This document shows positions 17,193 through 24,740 of a DNA stretch of 64,000 bases, in pieces. The position numbers were made by a program, and so were the translations under genes. Source of the DNA: JBBRCE01 sp038205115 (GTDB lineage Bacteria; Planctomycetota; Planctomycetia; Pirellulales; JBBRCE01); contig JBBRCE010000014.1 in NCBI GenBank assembly GCA_038205115.1, forward strand, positions 1 to 64,000. Direction: 5' to 3'. The notes under the pieces were generated by a model, which was not told the origin of the DNA, did not search any database, and saw nothing but the letters and a program-made list of their open reading frames with translations. The stretch's first letter is position 1. Every line of letters begins with the position of its first letter.

Positions 17193-17418
17193 CATATCTC
17201 GCGGGCGAAGGTTCGCCCAATGCGGGACAACGGATTTGAGGCCAACCCAGGGCTCTGACAACTCAGCGTGCATACGCAGGCAATGACAACCGCAGGAAAA
17301 TTCAGTTCGCAGCAGTCAGGCGAAGTGCTTGAACGGTTGAGCAATCAACGCTGCGAACGAGATTTTTTGGCGGCCAAAAGCCTGCGAGCATGAGACTGGT
17401 GGCAAGGGATGTCGCGTG
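17193..17418. repeat. Dispersed degenerate repeat, copy B
   Basis: Block 1 (17193-17273) contains CCAACCCAGGGCTCTGACAA and ends CTCAGCGTGCA. Block 2 (17382-17418) reads GCATGAGACTGGTGGCAAGG followed by GATGTCGCG. They match copy A at 11871-12054 in order and orientation. The two copies bracket the DUF1592/DUF1552 operon. Confidence 0.6.
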
Positions 17419-17901
17419 GATGGTTTGCTAGACAAGAGTAGGTTCGCCGGTGCGCTGGCCAATCGAAATCGAACCGACATGCGGCCGCTGTAAATAGCCA
17501 AACCCCCGTTGAAGCTCTTTGACAATTCGAACGGCGGTCGCCTGCGCTTAAGCAAGCCTGACGACCGCTCACACACTCCGATTTGCGAACAAGCGATTCG
17601 GCGGGCAACGTTTGCTGTTGCGCGCCGACGGTCAGTTATTCGCCCCTTCGCAGTCTTGCAAATCGGAGTGACCGGCCTGCGGTCCGCGCTGAGCTGGTCG
17701 GCAAAGCAATCGAATTGATCGTTCTGTCCGCACTGTCCACCGCGCGTTTTGCAGGCAGCGGGCATCGTAAGCGAAGACGATGCAAGATGTTGCCACGCAG
17801 CGGTTGTCGTTCAGAATGCGCCGGCGCAACTTTTTTCCGCAGGCAAACAATCGAGCGCATTTGCGTGCGGTCTGTGCCGGTGGAATTCGGCGACGGGCGA
17901 A

Positions 17902-18288
17902 TTAGTAGACGTCGCTGCGAACGTGCGCCCGGTGACGCTGATAGCCGCTGCGGCGATAGAAGGGCTGCGTTTCGCCTTCGGTAAACAGTCGGCCGCTCAG
18001 CAGGCGATAGAAAAACAGCAGGATGAATGCGCCGGCCGTGGCCAGCACAAAGCCGAGCGGGCTGATCGGAACCACGCGCTGGCCGTCGGCAAAATACATC
18101 ATGATGCCGCCGCCGATGAACGTGCCGGCAATGCCAATGAGCAGTGTAGCCACGGCGCCGCCTGGATCGCGTCCAGGCATGATGGCCTTGGCGGTCAGTC
18201 CGGCCAAGGTGCCAAAACCAACCCAGGCCAGCAGATCGTTGGCGATGTGCGTGGCTTGCTCGGAGAGCTGGATGTCTGGTAGTGGCAT
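17902..18288 (-). CDS. GlsB/YeaQ/YmgE family membrane protein
   Basis: This small membrane protein (128 residues) belongs to the transglycosylase-associated/GlsB-YeaQ-YmgE group, linked to general stress but of unknown mechanism. The family signature is visible as LLAWVGFGTLAGLTAKAIMP, then GRDPGGAVATLLIGIAGTFI, and a second hydrophobic helix. Unlike most members (about 80-90 residues), it has an extra C-terminal helix (FVLATAGAFILLFFYRLL) and a basic tail. A GGGAG ribosome-binding site lies about nine bases before the ATG at 18288. It is flanked by non-coding DNA. Confidence 0.85.
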   Translation of the reverse strand: MPLPDIQLSEQATHIANDLLAWVGFGTLAGLTAKAIMPGRDPGGAVATLLIGIAGTFIGGGIMMYFADGQRVVPISPLGFVLATAGAFILLFFYRLLSGRLFTEGETQPFYRRSGYQRHRAHVRSDVY

Positions 18289-18548
18289 GGCAATTGGCTC
18301 CCGGCCAACAAGTCAAAATCAAGATATTCCCTGATTGCCGACGTTCGAGCCGCTGCGGCACATGGCCGAGGCCGCTCGAACGTCAGCTAACCGTAGGGCG
18401 TCGTCCCCCTGGAAATCGCCGGTTTGGAGCGCGCGGCAACCATTGTCGCCGCGCAGACCGAACCAGGACGTCCGACGAAACTTGTTTGCGTTGTCGCCAC
18501 GGCAATCATGTGCCGGCGGCGAGCAACGCATGGTGAATGGTGTAGCGC

Positions 18549-18806
18549 TTAGGGCAGTTGTGCCTGCGGCGGTTGGCCGGCGCGGAGCGCTTGTTCTTCT
18601 CGATAAGCCTTCTGCGCGGCCGCTTCGCGAGCGACCTTCATTTGCGGACCCGGTGCAAAGTATTGCACGTCGTCTTGCAAATAGTTGGGGCTCGGCAGCG
18701 TCTGGCCGCCAACGTCCACCTGGCAACCGGTCAACGACAGGCCCGTCAGCAAGGCCGCAATGCCCAACAGGCGTTTGCCCGCGAGACTTTGGAAAATCGT
18801 GCTCAT
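18549..18806 (-). CDS. Small lipoprotein
   Basis: An 85-residue predicted lipoprotein. A signal peptide (LLGIAALLTGLSLTGC) has the lipobox LTGC with the lipidated cysteine at 28. The mature segment contains LPSPNYLQDDVQYFAPGP and then a charged Ala-rich helix ending near the C-terminus. Similar small lipoproteins with a LPSPxYLxDDVQYFxxGP segment occur in planctomycetes as I recall; no function is known. The ATG at 18806 was chosen because GGAG lies six bases upstream; the frame extends further but without signal-peptide logic. Confidence 0.75.
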   Translation of the reverse strand: MSTIFQSLAGKRLLGIAALLTGLSLTGCQVDVGGQTLPSPNYLQDDVQYFAPGPQMKVAREAAAQKAYREEQALRAGQPPQAQLP

Positions 18807-19297
18807 CGACACACTCCGTCGCTTTAGAGTTTTCCGGTAGGCAGTCGGTCGAGTCCGTTGGTCGCGCGGTCGCAGGTTGCGCCGGTGCACTTCGGTTTGC
18901 GAAGCTGCCTGCACTGACCCACCACGCACGCTTGATCGGACTTCGCCTCTGACGTTGGAAGAACCGGACAAACCGGTAAATTTGGTACAATCGTTATCGT
19001 CAGCGTCGGCTGGGAACTTTGCCCCAACTGGCAAGAAAAGCGATTCAACCGTTGAATGGCCCGTGATCGCAGGGTGCCAGCACGCAAAGTTAGCGCATTA
19101 TAGTCGCGCTAGCACCGATAATTTTCGCGGCGTTGCCTGTTCGACGCAGGCGTCACGACCGTCGCCCGAGTGCCATGAAATGCTGCTGGCAGGGCGTGGA
19201 AAAGTTTCGCTCAGCCCGAGGGAAATGAGTATGATGGAAAATCCGGCTTGTGGATGTCCGCAGCCGGTTTTTGCCGAACCTGGAAGAGGTTTTGCCC
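18807..19297. other. Divergent intergenic region
   Basis: This 490-bp gap lies between the minus-strand lipoprotein gene and the plus-strand TPR-CHAT gene and presumably carries both promoters. An AT-richer spot occurs at about 18975-19000 (GGTAAATTTGGTACAATCG). No gene or clear operator was seen. Confidence 0.4.
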
Positions 19298-22200
19298 ATG
19301 TGTTGTTGCGCTTCGTGGGTGTTGCTGCGCCGTGCTATTAGCCCGGCTGACCGGCGACCATTGATAGCATTGCTCGTTTGCTGCGGGTTGTTGAATATCG
19401 TCGCTCGTCCGAGCCAGGCACAGATTGTGGCCGGCGCGGCGCACACCGTGCCGACCGACTCGTATTACGCGGGCTTCGGCGCGCTGTACGACGGCGAATA
19501 CAAAGCCGCGCTGGAGATTTTCGGCAGCGAACTCAAAGGCGGCATGCGCACCGGGCAGCAGCGCTGGATCGATTCGATCTGCTACCACACGATGGTGGGC
19601 GAAGTTTATTACCACATGGGTCAGTACGGCGACGCCAAAGATAATTACGATGCCGCGCTGAATATCTTCATCACCTACCACGATTGGATGTTGCGCGGAC
19701 GGTTTCCAGATTCGATCGTGCCGGAAGCGCCTGGTGCGATCAAGGGCGTGCCCTGGGGTGCCAGTCGCAATGGTGCGCGCTACGGACATTTTCCGTCGAA
19801 CATCATGATTGCGCAAGGCCGCCTGGATAACTCGGAAGTGATCCAAAAAGGCGGCGTCGTGCAAGCGCCCGTGTATGTGGGCGTCAACATCCATGAAATT
19901 GTCCGTTGCACCACATTGGCGCTTTATCGACGTCAACAGATCATGGGGCCGATCTGCCCTCACGAAAAACTGAGCGACGAAGTGGTGGCCGCGCTGATCA
20001 ATGGTTCGGCGCTGCCCAACCATTGGTCCAATGCTTGGAGCGACGTGCAGTTGGGCATGGCTTATGCGGCCGATGGCAAAACGGGTCAGGCGCTGCCGCT
20101 GCTCAAACGTTCGCTGGTGCTGGCCGGGCAGTTCGATCATCCGCTGACCAGCATGGCCTATTTGAAGATTGGCCAGATCGCCTTGGAAGCCGGCGATCTG
20201 GACGCCGCAATGGTCAACTTTGACGAAGCCACCTATTCGGCCGCGCACTTCGGCAACATGGGCGTCATTGAAGAAGCGTTTCATTACGGGCAGGTCGCCT
20301 GGCTGATGGCCAACAAAAAAGGCATCTATCCGCCGCTGCCCAAGGCGACCACTTGGGCCAAGTCGCACGGTAAGCAGTTGTATGCCTTGATGTTATTGCT
20401 GGCCGCTGAAAACTATGCGTCGCAGGGCGAGCCGCAATTGGCCGCGCCGCTGCTGCTGGAAGCCAAGGGGCAAATGTTTCGCCGCGAAATGGCCGTGCGC
20501 GATATCGGCGCGCGATTCAATTACGTCAGTGGACTGGTTAATTATCAAAAAGCCAACACCTCGGCGGGCGACGACGCGTTGAGCGCGGCGCTGGCCTGGG
20601 AACGCTCCGCCAACAACTCCGATAAATCGCCCGTCGATCGGCCCGGTTCGAAGTGGTTGTATCAGATTGGCATGGCCGACAATCTCTACACGCGCGGCGC
20701 GGTGCCGCCGCGGATTGCCATCGAACTGTACTCCAAGCTGTTGCGAGATCCGGTGCCGACCGACTGGGGCTTCGATCCGCTGGAGACGCTGTCGGTGCTG
20801 AGCGTGCCGCACGTGCCGGCCTTTGAGCATTGGTTCGAAGCGGTGATGCAAAAGAAAGATAACGACCTGGCGCTGGAGATTGCCGATCGCACGCGGCGGC
20901 ACCGTTTTTACAGCACGCAGCAGCTTGGCGGGCGTTTGCTGAATTTGCGCTGGATTTTGGAATCGCCCATCGATTCGCTCGACTCCGAAGCCAAGTTGCA
21001 GCGCGCGGATTTGCTTTCCAAATACACGGCCTACGCCAAGTTTTCGCAAGACGCCAAAGCCATTGTGACCCAAGTTCGTCGGTTGCCGCTGGCGCCGGAA
21101 ACCGTCGAAAGCCAGCGCGAACAGGCAGCTTCGCTGGCCGAGCTGGCCAAGATCAGTCTGTTGCAAGAAGCGGCGCTGCGTGAAATTGCCGTTCGCCGCG
21201 AGCCGGCCAAAATGGTTTTTCCGCCGCTGCGTAGCGTGCAACAAATCAAAGCCGCGCTGCCGCCCAAGACGCTAATGCTGACGTTCTTTAGCACCAGCAA
21301 GCAAACCTATGCTTTCTTACTGTCCAACAGCAACTACGCCAGTTGGCAAATGACCAACACCGTGCAGTTGGAAAAAAGTTGCGTCGCGCTGCTGCGAGCG
21401 ATGGGCAATGTCGAAAAAAATCGTGAACTCGCACTCGATAAACTCACCGAAAAAGCCTGGCGCCAAGCGGGCAAGGACGCCACCACCGCACTGCTCGCCG
21501 GCGCCAACAACGTCGACTTGAGCGTGGGGATTGATGAGCTGATCATCGTGCCGGACGGCTTCTTGTGGTATCTACCATTCGAAGCCTTGCAGGTGGGACA
21601 AGGCGCTAATCAGAAATCGCTGATCGAAAAAACGCGGATTCGCTACGCGCCGACTATGGGACTCTCCGTGCCAGACAAGCTCGGACGTCCGCAGTCGCCG
21701 AGCGTGGCGGTGACGCTGGGCAAACTTTACCCGCGTGATGATGCCGCGGTTTCGCAAAACGCATTTGATTTAATCAAAAAGGTCGCGCCAGGCGCCGTCG
21801 CGCTCAAAGGGCAAATTTGGACGCCGACGCCGCTGTATAGCACGCTGTACGACGGGTTGATTGCCTTGGAGGATATTGACGTTCGCGACGACCCATACGG
21901 CTGGTCGCCAATGCCACTGGATAAAACCCGCAGCAGCGGCGCGCTGTCGAATTGGTTTCCGCTGCCCTGGGGCGGACCCGACGTCGTGATGCTGCCCGGC
22001 TTTCACACTGCGGCCGAAGACGCCATCAAGCGTCCCGGCGCTAACGGCAACGAAGTCTTTCTGGCGATCACCGGTTTGATGTCCACCGGCGCGCGGACGA
22101 TTCTGATTAGCCGCTGGCGAACCGGCGGAGCGACGTCCATCGATTTGCTGCGCCAGTTCACGCAAGAGTTGCCGTACGCCACGGCGGCCGACTCCTGGCA

Positions 22201-22621
22201 ACGGGCGGTGCGGCTGGTGAGTTTGCAGCCGATCGATCCCGGCGCGGAGCCGCGGATCAAGCTGAGCGCCAACGCCGCGGCGCCCAATGCCGATCATCCG
22301 TTTTTCTGGTCGGGGTATCTGCTGGTCGATAACGGCACGTTGCCGCAAAAGGCCGAAGCGCCGGCCAGACCGCCGGTTTTGAAGTTTCCGCCTGTGCCTG
22401 GCAAGCCAGCCGCGCCGGGCAATCCACCGGCCGTACCGCCAAACCCCGCGATTCCGCCGATCGTTCCGTTGCCTGCCGCGATCGCGCCAGTCCCCGTTCC
22501 GCCAGCCGCAATACCGCCAGCCGCTGTTCCGCCGGTTGCCGTTCCGCCCGCGCCCAAAGGTCCAGCGCCGGACGCCGTGCCGGCAGTTCGGCCAGTGGCT
22601 GGAAAAGAAGCAGGCGGTTGA
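19298..22621 (+). CDS. Secreted TPR protein with degenerate CHAT (caspase-like) domain
   Basis: The 1107-residue protein starts with a cysteine-rich basic region and a hydrophobic segment ending PSQAQI, read as a signal peptide. TPR-like helices follow (for example MVGEVYYHMGQYGDAKDNYD and the ADGKTGQALPLLKRSL region). The C-terminal third has CHAT-family segments: DELIIVPDGFLWYLPFEAL, then STGARTILISRW and HPFFWSGYLLVDNG. The catalytic cysteine site (normally LSACETG) reads LPGFHTA, with F902 in place of Cys, and no His matches the usual THG motif. It is therefore probably not a protease. The last 100 residues are a Pro/Ala/Val repeat. The start is ATG at 19298 with GGAAGAGG just upstream. 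Confidence 0.8.
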   Translation: MCCCASWVLLRRAISPADRRPLIALLVCCGLLNIVARPSQAQIVAGAAHTVPTDSYYAGFGALYDGEYKAALEIFGSELKGGMRTGQQRWIDSICYHTMVGEVYYHMGQYGDAKDNYDAALNIFITYHDWMLRGRFPDSIVPEAPGAIKGVPWGASRNGARYGHFPSNIMIAQGRLDNSEVIQKGGVVQAPVYVGVNIHEIVRCTTLALYRRQQIMGPICPHEKLSDEVVAALINGSALPNHWSNAWSDVQLGMAYAADGKTGQALPLLKRSLVLAGQFDHPLTSMAYLKIGQIALEAGDLDAAMVNFDEATYSAAHFGNMGVIEEAFHYGQVAWLMANKKGIYPPLPKATTWAKSHGKQLYALMLLLAAENYASQGEPQLAAPLLLEAKGQMFRREMAVRDIGARFNYVSGLVNYQKANTSAGDDALSAALAWERSANNSDKSPVDRPGSKWLYQIGMADNLYTRGAVPPRIAIELYSKLLRDPVPTDWGFDPLETLSVLSVPHVPAFEHWFEAVMQKKDNDLALEIADRTRRHRFYSTQQLGGRLLNLRWILESPIDSLDSEAKLQRADLLSKYTAYAKFSQDAKAIVTQVRRLPLAPETVESQREQAASLAELAKISLLQEAALREIAVRREPAKMVFPPLRSVQQIKAALPPKTLMLTFFSTSKQTYAFLLSNSNYASWQMTNTVQLEKSCVALLRAMGNVEKNRELALDKLTEKAWRQAGKDATTALLAGANNVDLSVGIDELIIVPDGFLWYLPFEALQVGQGANQKSLIEKTRIRYAPTMGLSVPDKLGRPQSPSVAVTLGKLYPRDDAAVSQNAFDLIKKVAPGAVALKGQIWTPTPLYSTLYDGLIALEDIDVRDDPYGWSPMPLDKTRSSGALSNWFPLPWGGPDVVMLPGFHTAAEDAIKRPGANGNEVFLAITGLMSTGARTILISRWRTGGATSIDLLRQFTQELPYATAADSWQRAVRLVSLQPIDPGAEPRIKLSANAAAPNADHPFFWSGYLLVDNGTLPQKAEAPARPPVLKFPPVPGKPAAPGNPPAVPPNPAIPPIVPLPAAIAPVPVPPAAIPPAAVPPVAVPPAPKGPAPDAVPAVRPVAGKEAGG

Positions 22622-22725
22622 GAGTTTGCGCTTTGAACTGCGGAATTGATCGGCTGCGCCAGCAAGGTCCGCGGTAATTGTGTTGGTTAAGAACTTTGGA
22701 ATTTCAAAACACGGGAGAGTCAGCG

Positions 22726-23157
22726 ATGAAGATCAAACGTAAAGGTTCGGCGGCTTGGCAAGGCGGATTGAAAGACGGCCGCGGCACGATCTCAACCGAG
22801 AGCGGCGCGCTCAAAGAATATCCCTACGGCTTTGCCGCGCGCTTCGAAGGCCAACGCGGCAGCAACCCCGAAGAACTGATCGGCGCGGCGCACGCCAGTT
22901 GTTTTACCATGGCGCTCTCGCTGATCCTCGGAGAAGCTAAGCTGACGGCCGAGCGAATGGATACCACGGCCGAAGTCACGCTTGAGCAGGTCGAAGGTGG
23001 ATTTTCCGTCACCGCCAGCCACCTGACGCTCAAAGCCAAAATTCCCGGCGTCGATCAAGCCACGTTCGATGAACTGACTGCCAAAGCCAAAGCCGGCTGC
23101 CCCATTTCCAAACTGCTCAACACGACTATCACGCTGGATGCCACGCTGGTCGGTTGA
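22726..23157 (+). CDS. OsmC family peroxiredoxin-like protein
   Basis: A 143-residue cytosolic protein of the OsmC/Ohr family, which reduces organic and other hydroperoxides through a two-cysteine thiol cycle. The family order is clear: MKIKRKGSAAWQGGLKDGRG at the start, SNPEELIGAAHASCF with the peroxidatic cysteine C59, and AKAGCPISKLLN with the resolving cysteine C124. Both cysteines are present, so it should be active. The SNPEELxGAAHAxCF form points to the OsmC branch rather than Ohr. A GGGAGAG ribosome-binding site precedes the ATG at 22726. It lies between a CHAT protein gene and a secreted-protein gene, on the same strand. Confidence 0.9.
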   Translation: MKIKRKGSAAWQGGLKDGRGTISTESGALKEYPYGFAARFEGQRGSNPEELIGAAHASCFTMALSLILGEAKLTAERMDTTAEVTLEQVEGGFSVTASHLTLKAKIPGVDQATFDELTAKAKAGCPISKLLNTTITLDATLVG

Positions 23158-23348
23158 GTGTTGTCGTCACGGCGCAAGCCAGCAGCGGTGCATCACGCAC
23201 AGGCAATTTGTTGCATCGCTGGTGGCTGACGCCGCGAACCGGTATCCACTTACGGAATTGGCGATTGCTGATTGCGACACGCGCGACTCGCAGGCAGAAT
23301 GGTCGGCGGTGACCGACAAAGTCGTTTTTAGAAAGCTGTGGGTGTGAC

Positions 23349-24704
23349 ATGCGCCGATGGATTGTCCGATTGAATACGTCATCGCTGGTGTGCTGCGCGC
23401 TGTTGGCGCAATGGCTATGTTCGGGCGGATTGCGCGCCGCGCCGCTGGCCGAGCGCGAAACGCCAATTCAAACGCCAGCAACCATTGCCGAAGCAACCCA
23501 ACATTTTGATCTGGCGACTTTTCCGCTGATGGATCAGGTCGAAAAGCCGCCGCGCCGGCGACTGGCTTCGCTGACCTACCAAGTCAAAACGACACCAAAA
23601 GCAGCGTTCGAATTCCAGCGTAAACAACTGCTCCAGCGTCACTGGCAGGAGTTGCCGCAAAGCCACGTCTCCGATCAATCGGCCAACGGCACATTCGCCC
23701 ATGATGGCTATAAACTTTCGGTGATGATCATTCCTGGCGCGGACGGCCAGCAGACAGTCGTCATCAACAACCACGGCAACGTGGCGCTGGACCAGTTGCC
23801 GATGCCGCTAGGCGCGAAATTGTTTTCCGCCGGACCGGTCAGCACGCTGCTGATTTCCGATGCGTCCGTCGAGGCCACTGTCGCTGCCTGCAAACAACAA
23901 TTGGCCGAGCAAGGCTGGAAACCTTACGGCGAGGCGGGCGATTCGCTGATGTTCAAACAGAACGCCGTGCAATTGATGGCCACCATTCAGTCCGCGCCTG
24001 CGCAAGGCGGCCGGACGATGATCGATTACAGTTCGTCGTTGATGTCGGCCGATTTGCCAGCGCCTGCCGAGACGACGCAGTTGCATTATGCGGACGCCAC
24101 CACCACGCTCAGCTTTGATACCAAACTTTCGAAGGACAAGATTCTCGACCACTATCGCGCGGAACTTACCGCAGCAGGTTGGAAACCGACGACCGAGCAG
24201 CCGATTAAGAACGGCTTTCATAGCGAATTGTTGTTTGGCGACGCGGCCAGCAACTTGCTCTCGCTGGATGCGCTGGATTTGCGCAAATCAGATGGCACGC
24301 GCGTCAGCCTGCGGTTTCAATCGGCCGCCGAAATTGTCGCAATGGACAAAGTCTACAAAGCCGAACGAGAAATCAAGCAGGCCGAAAAGGGCAAGCCGCC
24401 GGCGACGTTAACCGTGGCGATGCCGACCGGCGCCAAAGGAATCAAGGCCTCGAAAGACCAGATCAGTTTCAAGATCACCAACGGCGCGGCCAAAGCGGCC
24501 GTCGAGGCTTGGCGAAAAACGCTGGTGGCCGACGGCTGGAAGGAGCAAACCGCATCAATGCAAAAGATGGGCGGGACCGTTTCGTTTGGGCGCGGACCGC
24601 AAGAAGTTCTGATTGTGATCTACACCGACACCGGCCTGATTCCGGCCGAGATCACGCTGCACGCCAACGGCGTCGAGTTGATGAAACCGGCCGAGGCGAA
24701 GTAG
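23349..24704 (+). CDS. Secreted protein built of four internal repeats
   Basis: The 451-residue product has a signal peptide (SSLVCCALLAQWLCSGGLRA) and no family I recognise. After a linker it contains four copies of a 70-80-residue unit. Each unit has a helix with the pattern A-x-x-x-(Y/W/F)-(R/K)-x-x-L-x-x-x-x-W, for example KQQLAEQGWKPYGEA, YRAELTAAGWKPTTE and WRKTLVADGWKEQTA, followed by strands. The first copy (FQRKQLLQRHWQELP) is the most diverged. The arrangement resembles small alpha/beta modules that pack as beads; binding rather than catalysis seems likely. It ends 36 bp from the end of the convergent CHAT gene. Confidence 0.7.
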   Translation: MRRWIVRLNTSSLVCCALLAQWLCSGGLRAAPLAERETPIQTPATIAEATQHFDLATFPLMDQVEKPPRRRLASLTYQVKTTPKAAFEFQRKQLLQRHWQELPQSHVSDQSANGTFAHDGYKLSVMIIPGADGQQTVVINNHGNVALDQLPMPLGAKLFSAGPVSTLLISDASVEATVAACKQQLAEQGWKPYGEAGDSLMFKQNAVQLMATIQSAPAQGGRTMIDYSSSLMSADLPAPAETTQLHYADATTTLSFDTKLSKDKILDHYRAELTAAGWKPTTEQPIKNGFHSELLFGDAASNLLSLDALDLRKSDGTRVSLRFQSAAEIVAMDKVYKAEREIKQAEKGKPPATLTVAMPTGAKGIKASKDQISFKITNGAAKAAVEAWRKTLVADGWKEQTASMQKMGGTVSFGRGPQEVLIVIYTDTGLIPAEITLHANGVELMKPAEAK

Positions 24705-24740
24705 CGCGCCCAGCGCGGCAGGGGACACGATTCTGCTTGT

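Larger units (their letters stand above)
16825..17901. other. Gene-poor stretch with repeats
   Basis: About 1.1 kb shows no supportable gene. It contains a 23-bp inverted repeat pair (16984-17006 and 17093-17115) and copy B of the dispersed repeat (17193-17418). Short frames in this stretch lack ribosome-binding sites and family resemblance. Confidence 0.55.

Noticed and set aside
17440..17900. Short plus-strand frames between the repeat and the GlsB-type gene
   Set aside because: No start signals or recognisable domains; probably chance.
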